64,000 nucleotides of DNA from Paracoccus caeni (GCF_016629665.1 NZ_JAEPRQ010000001.1:248001-312000); one strand, 5' to 3'; shown: positions 26,589-36,498, counted from the first letter of the stretch. The notes: generated by a model from the sequence alone, not told the origin. A program made the numbers and translations.

Positions 26589-27077
26589 ATGCTCCGTTCC
26601 AACCGCCTTGGATTTTTCGGCCTTGCGAGCGCCGCTGTTCTTGCGCTTGCCGCTTGCGAGCCGACGACCACCTCGACTTCAACAACGCCCGAGGGTGAGG
26701 ATCGCGGCTTCATCCCCGGCGGCAGCTATGTGCTGGTGGGAATGGACGGACAAACCGTGCCGCTGCGTGACATGACCCTGCTGGTCGAAGAGCGGCGGTT
26801 GTCGGGGCAGGGGCCGTGCAACGCCTATTCGGCGAATAACAACGTCGATCTTCCGCAGGTGCAACTGTCGCAGATCGTGACCGCCGGTGTGCCGTGCAAG
26901 AATTCGCGGATCGAGAACCGCTTCCTGTCCGTTCTGCAGCAGGCAACCGCAATGGAGTTCTATGGCGGCGTGCTGAAGATCAAATCGCCCTCGACCTGGC
27001 TGATCTTCGAACATGGCATGCGTGCCGACAGCGCCGTCAGCGCGCTGGACACGGTGCGCGGCACGGCCCAGCAATAG
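26589..27077 (+). CDS. META-domain lipoprotein
   Basis: The 162-residue precursor has a lipoprotein signal ending LALAAC (lipidated C23) and a short threonine/serine linker. A META (HslJ-like) domain follows, with LVEERRLSGQGPCNAYSANN, where the GxGxCNxY motif is the family hallmark. Two further cysteines (in GPCN and VPCKNS) may form a disulfide. META-domain lipoproteins are envelope proteins of uncertain role, sometimes heat-shock linked. A second META lipoprotein lies 2.6 kb away (29640-30062) with the same GAGPCNRYSG core. Confidence 0.85.
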   Translation: MLRSNRLGFFGLASAAVLALAACEPTTTSTSTTPEGEDRGFIPGGSYVLVGMDGQTVPLRDMTLLVEERRLSGQGPCNAYSANNNVDLPQVQLSQIVTAGVPCKNSRIENRFLSVLQQATAMEFYGGVLKIKSPSTWLIFEHGMRADSAVSALDTVRGTAQQ

Positions 27078-27086
27078 GCACGTTGG

Positions 27087-28118
27087 CTAGAGGCGAAAGC
27101 CCTCGGGGATCGCGTCCTGTCCGGTCAGGATCAGATTGGCCATCAGGGCAGCGATCTTCGGGGCCATGCCAAAGCCGATCTTGAAGCCGCCATTGGCGAC
27201 GAAATGCCCTTCGCGTCCCGGCCAGTGTCCCAGCAGCGGGGCACGGCTTTTGGCGCGGGCGCGCGCGCCTGCCCAGCGGTCGATGACCGGCGCATCTGCC
27301 AGCGCGGGACATAGCTGGCGCGCGCGGGCAATGATCTCGTCCAGCCGCTCGTCGTGCTGCAGATCGCCATATTCGTTTTCCGAGGTCGAGCCGATCGCGA
27401 CCGTCCCGTCCTGATGCGGCACGATATGCAGCCCGTCTGCAAAGACCTGCGGCGCGTTGGGCGCGGCGTGGCGAAGCAGGGCAGATTGACCCTTCACACC
27501 CTTGCCGATGTTGCGGCCCAGAGCGTCGGTCAGATCAAGCAATCCGGGCGTTCCCGTCGCCCAAAGCGTCGTGCCCGTCAGCGCGTCAGGATCGGGCCGC
27601 TGCCCCTCGATCACCTCGGCGCCACTGCGCCGCAACGCCTGCGTCAGCGCCGAAAGGGCCGCGCGAGGATTGATCCGGGCGGTCAGACCATCGACCAGCC
27701 ATAGGCCAATCGGGCTGTCCGGGATCAGCGCGGCATCGGGCCGGTCGGTCAGGCGCAACTGCATCTCTGTGGGCCATCGATCCTGCGAAGCGGTGATCCG
27801 GGCTTGCAGGCGCGCGGCCTCGTCCGGGTCCGTCAGCGGTTGCAGGCGGCCGGCGCGCAGATAGCCTGTCGGCTGACCGGATGCGGCCTCGACATCGCGC
27901 CAGAATGAACCCGCCATCAGCAGGCTTTCCAGTTGAAACGCCTTCTTCGGGTTCCAGTTGTCGGGCGCATGCGGTGCCAGCGCGCCGACATGCCCGCCGG
28001 ACGATCCCGCGCCGATGCGATCCGCCTCGATCACCCGCACGGACGCGCCGCGCCGGGACATTTCCCATGCGCAGCACAGGCCGAAAATGCCGCCGCCGAT
28101 GATCGTCACGCTTGTCAA
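27087..28118 (-). CDS. FAD-dependent oxidoreductase (DAO family), probable MnmC oxidase partner
   Basis: The 343-residue protein is a DAO-type flavoenzyme with an N-terminal FAD motif (VTIIGGGIFGLCCAWEM) and a C-terminal second contact (FVANGGFKIGFGMAPK). It is divergent from a stand-alone mnmD gene with only 28 bases between starts. In gamma-proteobacteria, MnmC is one bifunctional protein whose MnmD-like methyltransferase is fused to just such an oxidase, which removes the carboxymethyl group from cmnm5s2U34. The neighbourhood suggests the two halves act together as separate proteins here. D-amino-acid or glycine oxidation is the alternative. Confidence 0.82.
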   Translation of the reverse strand: MTSVTIIGGGIFGLCCAWEMSRRGASVRVIEADRIGAGSSGGHVGALAPHAPDNWNPKKAFQLESLLMAGSFWRDVEAASGQPTGYLRAGRLQPLTDPDEAARLQARITASQDRWPTEMQLRLTDRPDAALIPDSPIGLWLVDGLTARINPRAALSALTQALRRSGAEVIEGQRPDPDALTGTTLWATGTPGLLDLTDALGRNIGKGVKGQSALLRHAAPNAPQVFADGLHIVPHQDGTVAIGSTSENEYGDLQHDERLDEIIARARQLCPALADAPVIDRWAGARARAKSRAPLLGHWPGREGHFVANGGFKIGFGMAPKIAALMANLILTGQDAIPEGFRL

Positions 28119-28146
28119 AGCCCCCGCCTTTCCCCTAGCTGCCGGT

Positions 28147-28824
28147 ATGAGCGATCTATCCGATGAGACCGGGCCGAACCAGCCACAGCTTGAATGGCGC
28201 GACGGCGGCGTGCCGATCTCGACTCTGTTCGACGATCCCTATTTCAGTCTCGCCGGGGGGCTGGAGGAAACGCGGCATGTGTTTCTGGACGGCAATGATC
28301 TGCCCGCGCGTCTGGTGCCGGGCTTTCACGTTGCAGAGCTTGGCTTCGGGACCGGGTTGAACTGCCTTGCTCTGGCCCAGATCGCGCAGGTTCCGGTGAC
28401 GATGACCAGCTTCGAGGCATGGCCGATGAGCGTGGCGCAGATGGAGCAGGCGCATGCGGCCTTTCCTGCGTTGGCAGCTTTGGCCGGGGAACTGCGGGCC
28501 GGTTGGGGAAACCCCATCATTCGCGTTGGTCAGGTCACGCTGCATCTGGAGATCGGCGATGTCGCAGAGCGGCTGCCGTCATGGACGGGGCAGGCGGATG
28601 CATGGTTTCTGGACGGCTTCTCGCCAGCAAAAAACCCCGAGATGTGGCGGGAAGAGATCATGGCGGAGGTGGGGCGACACGCGGCCCCCGGCGCCAGTTT
28701 CGCCACCTATACGGCAGCGGGGTTCGTGCGGCGTGCGCTGGAGGAAGCCGGGTTCCGGGTCGAGCGGCGTCCGGGTTTTGGTCGCAAGCGGCATATGAGC
28801 GTCGGGCGGATGCCGGTCCTTTAA
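28147..28824 (+). CDS. mnmD: tRNA 5-methylaminomethyl-2-thiouridine methyltransferase MnmD
   Basis: The 225-residue protein is a stand-alone MnmD methyltransferase, which finishes the mnm5s2U wobble modification of certain tRNAs. It shows the SAM-binding ELGFGTGLNCLAL and the family motif AWFLDGFSPAKNPEMW, followed by FATYTAAGFVRRAL and GFGRKRHM at the end. The ATG at 28147 gives the usual MnmD N-terminus. The divergent DAO-type flavoenzyme corresponds to the other half of E. coli MnmC. A GC-rich hairpin element with GGGATATTT follows its stop. Confidence 0.93.
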   Translation: MSDLSDETGPNQPQLEWRDGGVPISTLFDDPYFSLAGGLEETRHVFLDGNDLPARLVPGFHVAELGFGTGLNCLALAQIAQVPVTMTSFEAWPMSVAQMEQAHAAFPALAALAGELRAGWGNPIIRVGQVTLHLEIGDVAERLPSWTGQADAWFLDGFSPAKNPEMWREEIMAEVGRHAAPGASFATYTAAGFVRRALEEAGFRVERRPGFGRKRHMSVGRMPVL

Positions 28825-28831
28825 GACGCGG

Positions 28832-28881
28832 TCGCAGGGGGCGCTGCCCCGCCGCGCTGCGCGCGACTCCCCGGGATATTT
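28832..28881 (+). repeat. Hairpin plus GGGATATTT element after mnmD
   Basis: GGGGGCGCTGCCCC is followed by a second GC-rich palindrome and CCCCGGGATATTTC, beginning within ten bases or so of the mnmD stop in sense orientation. The 3' GAAGAAGAAG tail seen in other copies is absent here. Confidence 0.6.
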
Positions 28882-28898
28882 CTGAACCAATGCAGGGG

Positions 28899-29627
28899 TC
28901 AGCGGCGGGTCACGCGGGGGACGCGGCTGTTGGTGTAATGCGTTTCGGGATGCGGGGGATGGCCGTGGTTGCGGTTCCAGAAGGCGGTGCCGCCGCGCCG
29001 CAGGAACAGCGGCAGGGCCAGCACCAACCCTGCGACGAAGCCGCCGGCATGGGCCCAATAGGCGACGCCTCCCTGATCTCCGGGGGTGTTGAAACCGCCA
29101 AAGATTTGCAGCGCAAACCAGACGGCAAGGACCACCCATGCAGGCAGGGTGAAAACCTTGAAGAAGATGATGAAGATCGCAAGGATATCGACGCGGGCAC
29201 GCGGGAAAAGCAGCAGATAGGCCCCCATGACCCCGGCAATTGCCCCTGACGCGCCGATCATCGGGATGGGCGAATAAGGGGTCGCCGCGATCTGCGCCGC
29301 CGCTGCGACCAGTCCCGCCGAGAGGTAGAAGACCAGAAAGCCGCGATGCCCCATCTGGTCTTCCAGATTGTCCCCGAAGATCCACAAAAACAGCATGTTG
29401 CCGACGATATGCATGATCCCGCCATGCAGGAACATGTGCGAGAAGAGGCCCCACAGCATGTCTCCGTTCACCACCGCAACCGGGTAAAGGGCAAGGCGCG
29501 TCCAAAGCCAGTTCCCGGCCTCGAATGTCGGCAGGGTTAGCAGATACATCACGATATTCGCCGCGATCAGCGCATAGGTGACATAGGGGGTCTGTTCTGA
29601 GGGATTGTGGTCCCGGATCGGGAACAT
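28899..29627 (-). CDS. Rhomboid-family intramembrane serine protease
   Basis: The 242-residue protein has six membrane segments with the rhomboid catalytic dyad: S127 in GASGAIAG and H193 in YWAHAGGF. The helix-2 HMFLHGGIMHIVGN motif supplies the oxyanion-stabilising residues. Rhomboids cleave transmembrane substrates in the inner membrane; the target here is unknown. A proline-rich basic tail follows helix six. It is 12 bases downstream of the second META lipoprotein gene on the same strand and is probably co-transcribed with it. Confidence 0.93.
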   Translation of the reverse strand: MFPIRDHNPSEQTPYVTYALIAANIVMYLLTLPTFEAGNWLWTRLALYPVAVVNGDMLWGLFSHMFLHGGIMHIVGNMLFLWIFGDNLEDQMGHRGFLVFYLSAGLVAAAAQIAATPYSPIPMIGASGAIAGVMGAYLLLFPRARVDILAIFIIFFKVFTLPAWVVLAVWFALQIFGGFNTPGDQGGVAYWAHAGGFVAGLVLALPLFLRRGGTAFWNRNHGHPPHPETHYTNSRVPRVTRR

Positions 29628-29639
29628 CGGTGTCGCGCC

Positions 29640-30062
29640 TTACCGGGGTTGCAGCAGGATACGCTCGCGTCCCTCGGCATCGATCAGCGCGACGGTGCTG
29701 CGATCCTCGGACGGTTTGACGCCGGTCACCACGCCAAGCGCCGTGGAGAGTCGCGTTTCGGCTGTGTTGCGTTCCGCGTCAAGGCAGGCGCGACGGGTCA
29801 TCACCACGCCGCCGATCGTCATCACCTCGCCCTGGTGGGTCAGTTGTCCGCTATAGCGATTGCAGGGGCCAGCGCCCGAGACGCGGCCATCCTCGCCCAC
29901 CTCGAAGGTGACGCCATCGGGCGCGGGGCTGCCGTCGATTCGGGTGATCGCATAGGTCGAGCCGGGGGCGAGGGTCGAGACCGCGCGCTGGCCCGCATCC
30001 TCACAGGCGGCAAGCAGGCCAAGGCCCAGTCCGGCGATCAGCGCGTTTCGGGTGAAGGTCAT
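29640..30062 (-). CDS. META-domain lipoprotein, second copy
   Basis: The 140-residue precursor begins MTFTRNALIAGLGLGLLAAC, a lipoprotein signal with the lipidated cysteine at residue 20. An ATG twenty codons upstream is rejected because it would bury this signal. The rest is a META-like domain with GRVSGAGPCNRYSGQL and a second cysteine in TRRACLDAE. It is a distant paralogue of the protein at 26589-27077 and lies just upstream of the rhomboid protease gene. Confidence 0.82.
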   Translation of the reverse strand: MTFTRNALIAGLGLGLLAACEDAGQRAVSTLAPGSTYAITRIDGSPAPDGVTFEVGEDGRVSGAGPCNRYSGQLTHQGEVMTIGGVVMTRRACLDAERNTAETRLSTALGVVTGVKPSEDRSTVALIDAEGRERILLQPR

Positions 30063-30210
30063 GATCCTGCGTCCTTTCTGTGGCATTTCAACCAGCATCG
30101 CGCGGCGGGTAAGGGTGCGCAAGACCTGTATCGGGCCGCTTCATCGCCGCCTCTGTTCGCGCCTGCGGAGCCGCGCTAGGATCGGTATCGGGCCGCTGAG
30201 GGAGGAACCG

Positions 30211-31479
30211 ATGACCAGCATGACCGACCGCAAGAATGCCGCCATCTCGCGTGGCGTCGGCATGACCACGCAGATCTATGCCGACCGTGCCGAGAATGCC
30301 GAGATCTGGGACAAGGAGGGCAATCGCTACATTGATTTTGCTGCCGGAATCGCCGTGGTGAATACCGGGCATCGGCATCCCAAGGTGCTGCAGGCGGTGA
30401 AGGATCAGTTGGATCGATTCACCCATACCTGCCATCAGGTCGTCCCTTACGAGAATTATGTCGAACTGGCCGAGCGGCTGAACCGGCTGGTGCCGGGTGA
30501 TTTCGAGAAGAAGACCATCTTCGCCACCACCGGGGCTGAAGCCGTTGAAAACGCGATCAAGATTGCGCGGCATTTTACCGGGCGGTCGGGGATTGTCAGC
30601 TTCTCGGGTGGGTTCCACGGACGGACTTTCATGGGCATGGCGCTGACCGGGAAGGTGCAGCCCTACAAGGCCGGGTTCGGGCCGATGATGCCGGATGTCT
30701 GGCATCTGCCATTCCCCAACCCGCTGCATGGCGTCAGCGTCGAGGAAGCGCTGAAGGCATTGGAAAGGCTGTTCAAATCCGATCTGGAACCGTCGCGCGT
30801 CGCGGCCATCATCATCGAGCCGGTGCAGGGCGAGGGTGGCTTTTACGAGGTGCCCGCGGGGTTCATGGAGAAGCTGCGGGGGCTGTGCGATACGCATGGG
30901 ATGCTGCTGATCGCGGATGAGGTGCAGACCGGGTTTGCACGGACGGGCAAGCTTTTTGCGATGGAACATCATGGGGTTGCGGCTGATCTGACGACCATGG
31001 CCAAGGGGCTTGGTGGCGGTTTGCCGATCAGCGCGGTGACGGGCCGTGCCGATGTGATGGACAGTCCCAATCCGGGCGGACTAGGCGGCACCTATGCGGG
31101 CAATCCGCTGGGCGTGGCGGCGGCGCATGCGGTTCTGGACGTGATCGAGGAAGAGGGATTGTGCGACCGCGCCGTGCGCTTGGGTCAGCGCCTGAAACAG
31201 CGGCTGGCGGCCGTGCAGGAGCAAGTGCCTGAGATCATTGACATTCGCGGGCCGGGTTTCATGAACGCGGTCGAGTTCAACATCGCCGATACCGAGACCC
31301 CGGCACCGGAATTTGCGGGTCGGGTGCGGGAAGAGGCGTTGAAGCGCGGGCTGATCCTGCTGACCTGCGGGGTGAATGGCAATGTCATCCGCTTCCTCGC
31401 GCCGCTGACCATTCAGGATGCGGTGTTCGATGAGGCGCTGGACATCATCGAAGAGAGCATGGTGGCGGCGCGCGGTTAA
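30211..31479 (+). CDS. gabT: 4-aminobutyrate aminotransferase
   Basis: GabT transfers the amino group of GABA to 2-oxoglutarate. The 422-residue class III aminotransferase has the PLP lysine K265 in TTMAKGLGGG and the phosphate-binding TTGAEAVENAIKIAR. FSGGFHGRTFMGMALTGK and the LLIADEVQTGFARTGK motif are also present. The ATG at 30211 follows GAGGGAGGAACCG. No succinate-semialdehyde dehydrogenase is adjacent, so the GABA route must be completed elsewhere. The related 5-aminovalerate or ornithine transaminases are less likely given overall similarity. Confidence 0.92.
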   Translation: MTSMTDRKNAAISRGVGMTTQIYADRAENAEIWDKEGNRYIDFAAGIAVVNTGHRHPKVLQAVKDQLDRFTHTCHQVVPYENYVELAERLNRLVPGDFEKKTIFATTGAEAVENAIKIARHFTGRSGIVSFSGGFHGRTFMGMALTGKVQPYKAGFGPMMPDVWHLPFPNPLHGVSVEEALKALERLFKSDLEPSRVAAIIIEPVQGEGGFYEVPAGFMEKLRGLCDTHGMLLIADEVQTGFARTGKLFAMEHHGVAADLTTMAKGLGGGLPISAVTGRADVMDSPNPGGLGGTYAGNPLGVAAAHAVLDVIEEEGLCDRAVRLGQRLKQRLAAVQEQVPEIIDIRGPGFMNAVEFNIADTETPAPEFAGRVREEALKRGLILLTCGVNGNVIRFLAPLTIQDAVFDEALDIIEESMVAARG

Positions 31480-31556
31480 CTTTTCCGGGTGATGTCAGCC
31501 GTCGGCGTGGCATCGCCCGAAGCCCAGCAAATGCTGGGAAAAGCGCTGTGATTTGC

Positions 31557-31607
31557 GTACACCGGACAGGCACAGAGCGTACACAGTCTGTACACCGCTT
31601 GCGAGCG
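31557..31607 (+). repeat. 51-bp intergenic element with three GTACAC boxes, copy A
   Basis: Three palindromic GTACAC hexamers lie at 31557, 31579 and 31590 (22- and 11-bp steps), followed by CGCTTGCGAGCG. A second copy at 37435-37485 has 38 of 51 identical bases and the same spacing, with GTGCAC in place of every GTACAC. This copy lies in the 279-bp gap between gabT and the SDR gene, which otherwise holds no recognisable gene. Confidence 0.8.
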
Positions 31608-31758
31608 TTGCGTGGTTAATGTTGCGGCGTCGGTTCATCAACTTGAAACCACCTACCACCTGCCATCACAGAATGAATGCGACGCCTGTTTCGCGTGCTC
31701 GGTGAGGATGTGAACGACGTATCCGGGTCTCCTCTGCGACAAATCAAGGGAGACAGGC

Positions 31759-32517
31759 GTGGAACTCAAAGGGAAATCGATCATCATTACCGGCGCCAGC
31801 AGCGGGATTGGCGCTGCGGCGGCGCTGCTGTTTGCGCGTGAGGGCGCGAACCTGATTCTGGGGGCGCGGAGATCGGACAAGCTGAAAGTGCTGGCGCAGA
31901 CGATCAATCAGGGAAGTGGAAGAGCCGTTTTCCTGCCCGGCGATGTGAAGGATGAGGCCTATGCGCAAGGGCTGGTCGATCTTGCGGTGGGCGAGTTCGG
32001 GCGGCTGGATGGTGCGCTGAACAATGCCGGGATCGTCGGGGATATGGTGGCGGTTTCCGAGATGCCCAACGACACTTGGCATGACGTGATCGCGACCAAT
32101 CTGACCAGCGCGTTCCTTGCCGCGAAGGCGCAACTGCCTGTGATGCGCGGGCAGGGTGGCGGTTCGGTCGTGTTCACCTCGTCCTTCGTCGGGTTCAGCA
32201 ATGGCGGGTTGCCGGGCATGGCGGCCTATGCGGCGTCGAAAGCCGGGGTGATCGGTCTGACGCAGGCGCTTGCATCGGAATATGCGGCTGCGGGCGTTCG
32301 GGTGAACGCATTGCTGCCGGGTGGGACGATCACGCCCGCGGGCGGTGAGGACAATCAGGAGGTGATGGACTTTGTGGCGGAACTGCATCCGATGAAGCGG
32401 ATGGCAAGCGCGACCGAGATTGCGCAGGGCGCGCTGTATCTGCTGTCCGAGCGGTCTTCCTTCATGACCGGAAGTCCGATGATCGTCGATGGCGGCATGT
32501 CGGTCCGGCTTGCGTGA
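31759..32517 (+). CDS. Short-chain dehydrogenase/reductase
   Basis: This 252-residue classical SDR has the NAD(P)-binding TGASSGIG (11-18), NNAG (88-91) and the catalytic pair Y157/K161 in YAASK. The C-terminal GSPMIVDGGMSVRLA is typical of FabG-like reductases. It starts with GTG behind AAGGGAGACAGGC. The substrate is not predictable, and the enzyme stands alone: the upstream gap holds the GTACAC element and the downstream neighbours are convergent regulators. Confidence 0.9.
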   Translation: MELKGKSIIITGASSGIGAAAALLFAREGANLILGARRSDKLKVLAQTINQGSGRAVFLPGDVKDEAYAQGLVDLAVGEFGRLDGALNNAGIVGDMVAVSEMPNDTWHDVIATNLTSAFLAAKAQLPVMRGQGGGSVVFTSSFVGFSNGGLPGMAAYAASKAGVIGLTQALASEYAAAGVRVNALLPGGTITPAGGEDNQEVMDFVAELHPMKRMASATEIAQGALYLLSERSSFMTGSPMIVDGGMSVRLA

Positions 32518-32524
32518 CGCGCAG

Positions 32525-32995
32525 CTACCTGTCGAGCGGCGCCAGCGGTCCGGGGCGGCGTTCTTCTGACAGCATCACGTTCGCCTCGACCTGACCGATG
32601 CCGGGCAGGGTCATGATGCGGCGGCGAAGGATGCGTTCGAAATCGCTGATGTCGCGGGCGGTGATGCGCAGGCGATAGTCGAACTGGCCAAGGACGTGCT
32701 GGACCGTCTGCACCTCGGGGATGGCGGTCACGGCACGCTCGAATTCCTCAAGACTGGTGCGGCCCTTGGCGGCAAGGCGGATGCCAAGGAACACGGTGAC
32801 GCCAAAGCCAAGGGCCGCGTTGTCCACCACGATGCGGCGACCGCCAAGGACGCCCGCCTCGGTCAGTTTGCGGATGCGACGCCATGCGGCGGGCTGGCCG
32901 ATGCCGACGGCGCGGCCAATTTCGGCCGCGCTTTTGGTTGCATCCGCGGCCAGCACCCGCAGGATCGCCAGATCGGTATTGTCCAGATCGCTCAC
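32525..32995 (-). CDS. Lrp/AsnC-family regulator, downstream member of a tandem pair
   Basis: The 156-residue protein has an N-terminal helix-turn-helix (LDNTDLAILRVLAADATKSA, then GQPAAWRRIRKL) and a RAM domain with VQHVLGQFDYRLRITARD. It starts with GTG at 32995, overlapping the stop of the preceding Lrp-type gene by four bases. The two are therefore produced together and might form heteromers. The pair is divergent from ilvC, so control of branched-chain amino-acid synthesis is a reasonable inference. Confidence 0.88.
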   Translation of the reverse strand: MSDLDNTDLAILRVLAADATKSAAEIGRAVGIGQPAAWRRIRKLTEAGVLGGRRIVVDNAALGFGVTVFLGIRLAAKGRTSLEEFERAVTAIPEVQTVQHVLGQFDYRLRITARDISDFERILRRRIMTLPGIGQVEANVMLSEERRPGPLAPLDR

Positions 32996-33447
32996 AGTGC
33001 CAGCTCCACGCTGTTCTTGATGGTCGAGACCAGCATCAGGGCGTCGCTGTCGGTCACATGCGGCAAACCAAGGATGCGGTCGCGATAGATTTGCTGCCAA
33101 TGCGCCATGTCGCGCGCGATGACCGATAGCCGCAGATCGACGCTGCCAAGGAAGGTCTGGATCTCGATCACCTCGGGCACCTCGCGGGCGGCGGCGATGA
33201 ATTCGTCGAACGCACGCGGGTTGGTTTTGTCGAGGGTGAAACGCAGGCTGACCTCGACCTCCCAGCCAAGGGCACGCCAGTCGATGCGGCTTTGAATCGC
33301 GGTGATCACGCCAGTTTCGCGCATCTTTTCCAGCCGCCGCCAGAGGCTGGCTGGCGTAACCCCGGCCCGTTCCGCCAGAATCGTATTCGAGGCGTCAGGA
33401 TCGGCGAGAAGTTGACGAAGAATGCGGCGGTCGGTCGCGTCGGGCAT
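32992..33447 (-). CDS. Lrp/AsnC-family regulator, upstream member of a tandem pair
   Basis: The 151-residue protein shows the Lrp/AsnC fold: helix-turn-helix DRRILRQLLADPDASN with GVTPASLWRRLEKM, and a RAM domain with IQTFLGSVDLRLSVIARD. It is only distantly similar to its coupled neighbour. Its start lies 130 bp from ilvC, transcribed away from it. The shared region contains imperfect AT-rich repeats around ATGATCATT. A role at ilvC is inferred from position. Confidence 0.88.
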   Translation of the reverse strand: MPDATDRRILRQLLADPDASNTILAERAGVTPASLWRRLEKMRETGVITAIQSRIDWRALGWEVEVSLRFTLDKTNPRAFDEFIAAAREVPEVIEIQTFLGSVDLRLSVIARDMAHWQQIYRDRILGLPHVTDSDALMLVSTIKNSVELAL

Positions 33448-34600
<1,153 letters not shown>

Positions 34601-34625
34601 TCGGTTCGCGAACGTCTGAAAAGGG

Positions 34626-34653
34626 AAAGCCCGGCAATGCGCCGGGCTTTTTC
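34626..34653 (+). terminator. Rho-independent terminator after ilvC
   Basis: AAAGCCCGGC pairs with GCCGGGCTTT around a short loop and is followed by TTTCG. It separates ilvC from the convergent PepSY membrane protein gene. Confidence 0.9.
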
Positions 34654-34660
34654 GTTTGCG

Positions 34661-36028
34661 TCAGGCGGCCCTGCGGGTCAGGGCGCTGCGGGCGATATCG
34701 ATGGCAAGGAAGGCCAGAAGGCTGACCCCCAGAACCGGCAAAGCCCAGCCAAACCCCGCCGCAAGCACCAGCCACAGCAGCCGGTGCGGCACGCTCATCC
34801 CGCGCCAGCTTTCGATCAGCGGCCGGGAGCCGACAACAGGTCTGCGCGCCCACCACATGCGGTAGCCATAGGCGATCACCACGATCAGGCCGAGCGCGAC
34901 CAGCGCCATGACGATCTGGTTAGCAACGCCGAACAGAATCCCCATATGCGCGTCGATCCCCCACCGGATCAGCTTCGGAATCAGGGTAAAGCTGGCAAAA
35001 TCGGCGCGGCTGGTCACTTCCATCGTGTCGGGATGCAGCGCGACCGTATCGACCTGGGTCGGCCATGAACGGTCGTATTCGCGGACCAACCATGCCTGTT
35101 CGGGCTTGGGCAGACGGATCTCGAACATGGGCGAATCGATCCCCGCCGCTTGGGCGGCTTGGGCGACCGCGTCCAGTTGATCCAGACGATCTTCGCGCAT
35201 GTCGATGGGATGGTCGCCATGGCCGTGATCGTGATGCCCCGCCTCTGGCTGCGCAACGCCGTCCAGCGTGGTGCTGACCGAAGGGGTGGTCCAGCCGAGA
35301 ACGCCGCGCAGGGCGTCGATCCGGGCGCCGCCCTGTTGCGACCATGTCAGGCCGGTGAAGGAGATGAAAATCAGGATGACCGACAGTGAGACGCCGATCG
35401 TCGCATGCAGCCAGCGGCGCCTTTGCGGGGGCGGCATCTGTGCCACCGGGCGACGGCGGCTTGGGCCGGTTGCCCAAAGGATGACGCCGCCAAGGACCGC
35501 CACCCAAAGCCAAGACGCGGCCAGCTCACTGTAATAACGTCCAAATTCGCCCAGCATCAGGTTGCGGTGAAGATAGTCCAGCGCGATGCGGAAGGGCAGG
35601 ATGCCGCTGGTGCCGTAGGTCGTCAGGTCGCCTTTGATCTCCAGCGTGGCAGGATCGACGAATAGCGTGCGATTCTCGGACGCGGCAAGCGAGGCGTCGG
35701 AAAAGAGGATGCGCGTGGTCGTGCCCGGCCCGGTCGCGGGGCGGATGGCCGAGACGTCAAGGCTGTCGTCCAGATAGGTGCGGGCGGCCTCGGCTTGCGC
35801 GGTCAGGTTTTGGGACGGGCCGGTGCTGTCGGTGAAAAGGGCGTCGGCGTAAAGCCGGTTTTCGATCTGCGGGGTCAGGACATAAAGCAGGCCGGTCAGG
35901 GCGGCGATGAAGATGAACGGGCCGATGAAAAGGCCGATGTAGAAATGCAGGCGGATGAGGAAGGGACGCCAGTTGGCATCGGTCCTGGCAGAGCTGCGCG
36001 CGGGCGCTGCGGTGTCGATCTGGGACAT
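34661..36028 (-). CDS. PepSY-associated transmembrane protein
   Basis: The 455-residue inner-membrane protein has four main membrane segments and the PepSY-TM pattern: FLIRLHFYIGLFIGPFIFIAAL at the N-terminus, LDYLHRNLMLGEFGRYYSE, and IDAHMGILFGVANQIVM. Family members are linked to siderophore reduction or metal uptake. A histidine-rich loop (GHHDHGHGDH) in the periplasmic part suggests metal binding. The ATG at 36028 gives the usual short cytoplasmic leader. A small cysteine protein gene lies just upstream on the same strand and may form a metal-handling pair with it. Confidence 0.85.
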   Translation of the reverse strand: MSQIDTAAPARSSARTDANWRPFLIRLHFYIGLFIGPFIFIAALTGLLYVLTPQIENRLYADALFTDSTGPSQNLTAQAEAARTYLDDSLDVSAIRPATGPGTTTRILFSDASLAASENRTLFVDPATLEIKGDLTTYGTSGILPFRIALDYLHRNLMLGEFGRYYSELAASWLWVAVLGGVILWATGPSRRRPVAQMPPPQRRRWLHATIGVSLSVILIFISFTGLTWSQQGGARIDALRGVLGWTTPSVSTTLDGVAQPEAGHHDHGHGDHPIDMREDRLDQLDAVAQAAQAAGIDSPMFEIRLPKPEQAWLVREYDRSWPTQVDTVALHPDTMEVTSRADFASFTLIPKLIRWGIDAHMGILFGVANQIVMALVALGLIVVIAYGYRMWWARRPVVGSRPLIESWRGMSVPHRLLWLVLAAGFGWALPVLGVSLLAFLAIDIARSALTRRAA

Positions 36029-36096
36029 GGGAATACCTGAAGCTGCGCCGGAAAGCGGCACGGGAACGGATGCGCCGGGATGGCGCGCGGTCGGAA

Positions 36097-36498
36097 TCAG
36101 GCGGTTTGCGGTGGCCCGCGTTTCGACGTGGTCGGATCGCGCGGATGGGCCGCTGCACGCTGGATCTGCGGCAGCACGATGGTCGCGAAAACCCGCTGCT
36201 CAGCGTTGATTTCCAGCCGGTCTATGCGCGGCAGATGGGATGCGGTGATCAGATAGCAAAGCGAACAATGAGTTGATTTCTCGTGCGAATCCTTGTCGCT
36301 GAGACAGAAGTCATTGATCGAGAAACCGGCCAGCAGAGAGGCTTCGAGCCGTGTTTCCATTTCGGTCGGGAGGGGGCGTGCGTGCATGCCCGTCGCGAAG
36401 GCGAGGGCAAGGACGGCGATCAGGAAGGTGCCGAACAGGGGGATATGAAGAAAGTTGCGCACCGCCTCGCTTTGCCAGAAATGACCGATGCACCGCAA
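36097..36498 (-). CDS. Small exported cysteine-containing protein, DUF2946-like
   Basis: This 133-residue protein has a signal-anchor-like segment (FLHIPLFGTFLIAVLALAFA) and then a short periplasmic part with CLSDKDSHEKSTHCSLCYLI. The C-x-x-C preceded by histidines resembles the DUF2946 group found in copper-related operons, but the match is only by pattern. It lies 68 bases upstream of the PepSY membrane protein gene in the same orientation. A role in copper or iron handling is inference. The start is not certain. Confidence 0.55.
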   Translation of the reverse strand: MRCIGHFWQSEAVRNFLHIPLFGTFLIAVLALAFATGMHARPLPTEMETRLEASLLAGFSINDFCLSDKDSHEKSTHCSLCYLITASHLPRIDRLEINAEQRVFATIVLPQIQRAAAHPRDPTTSKRGPPQTA

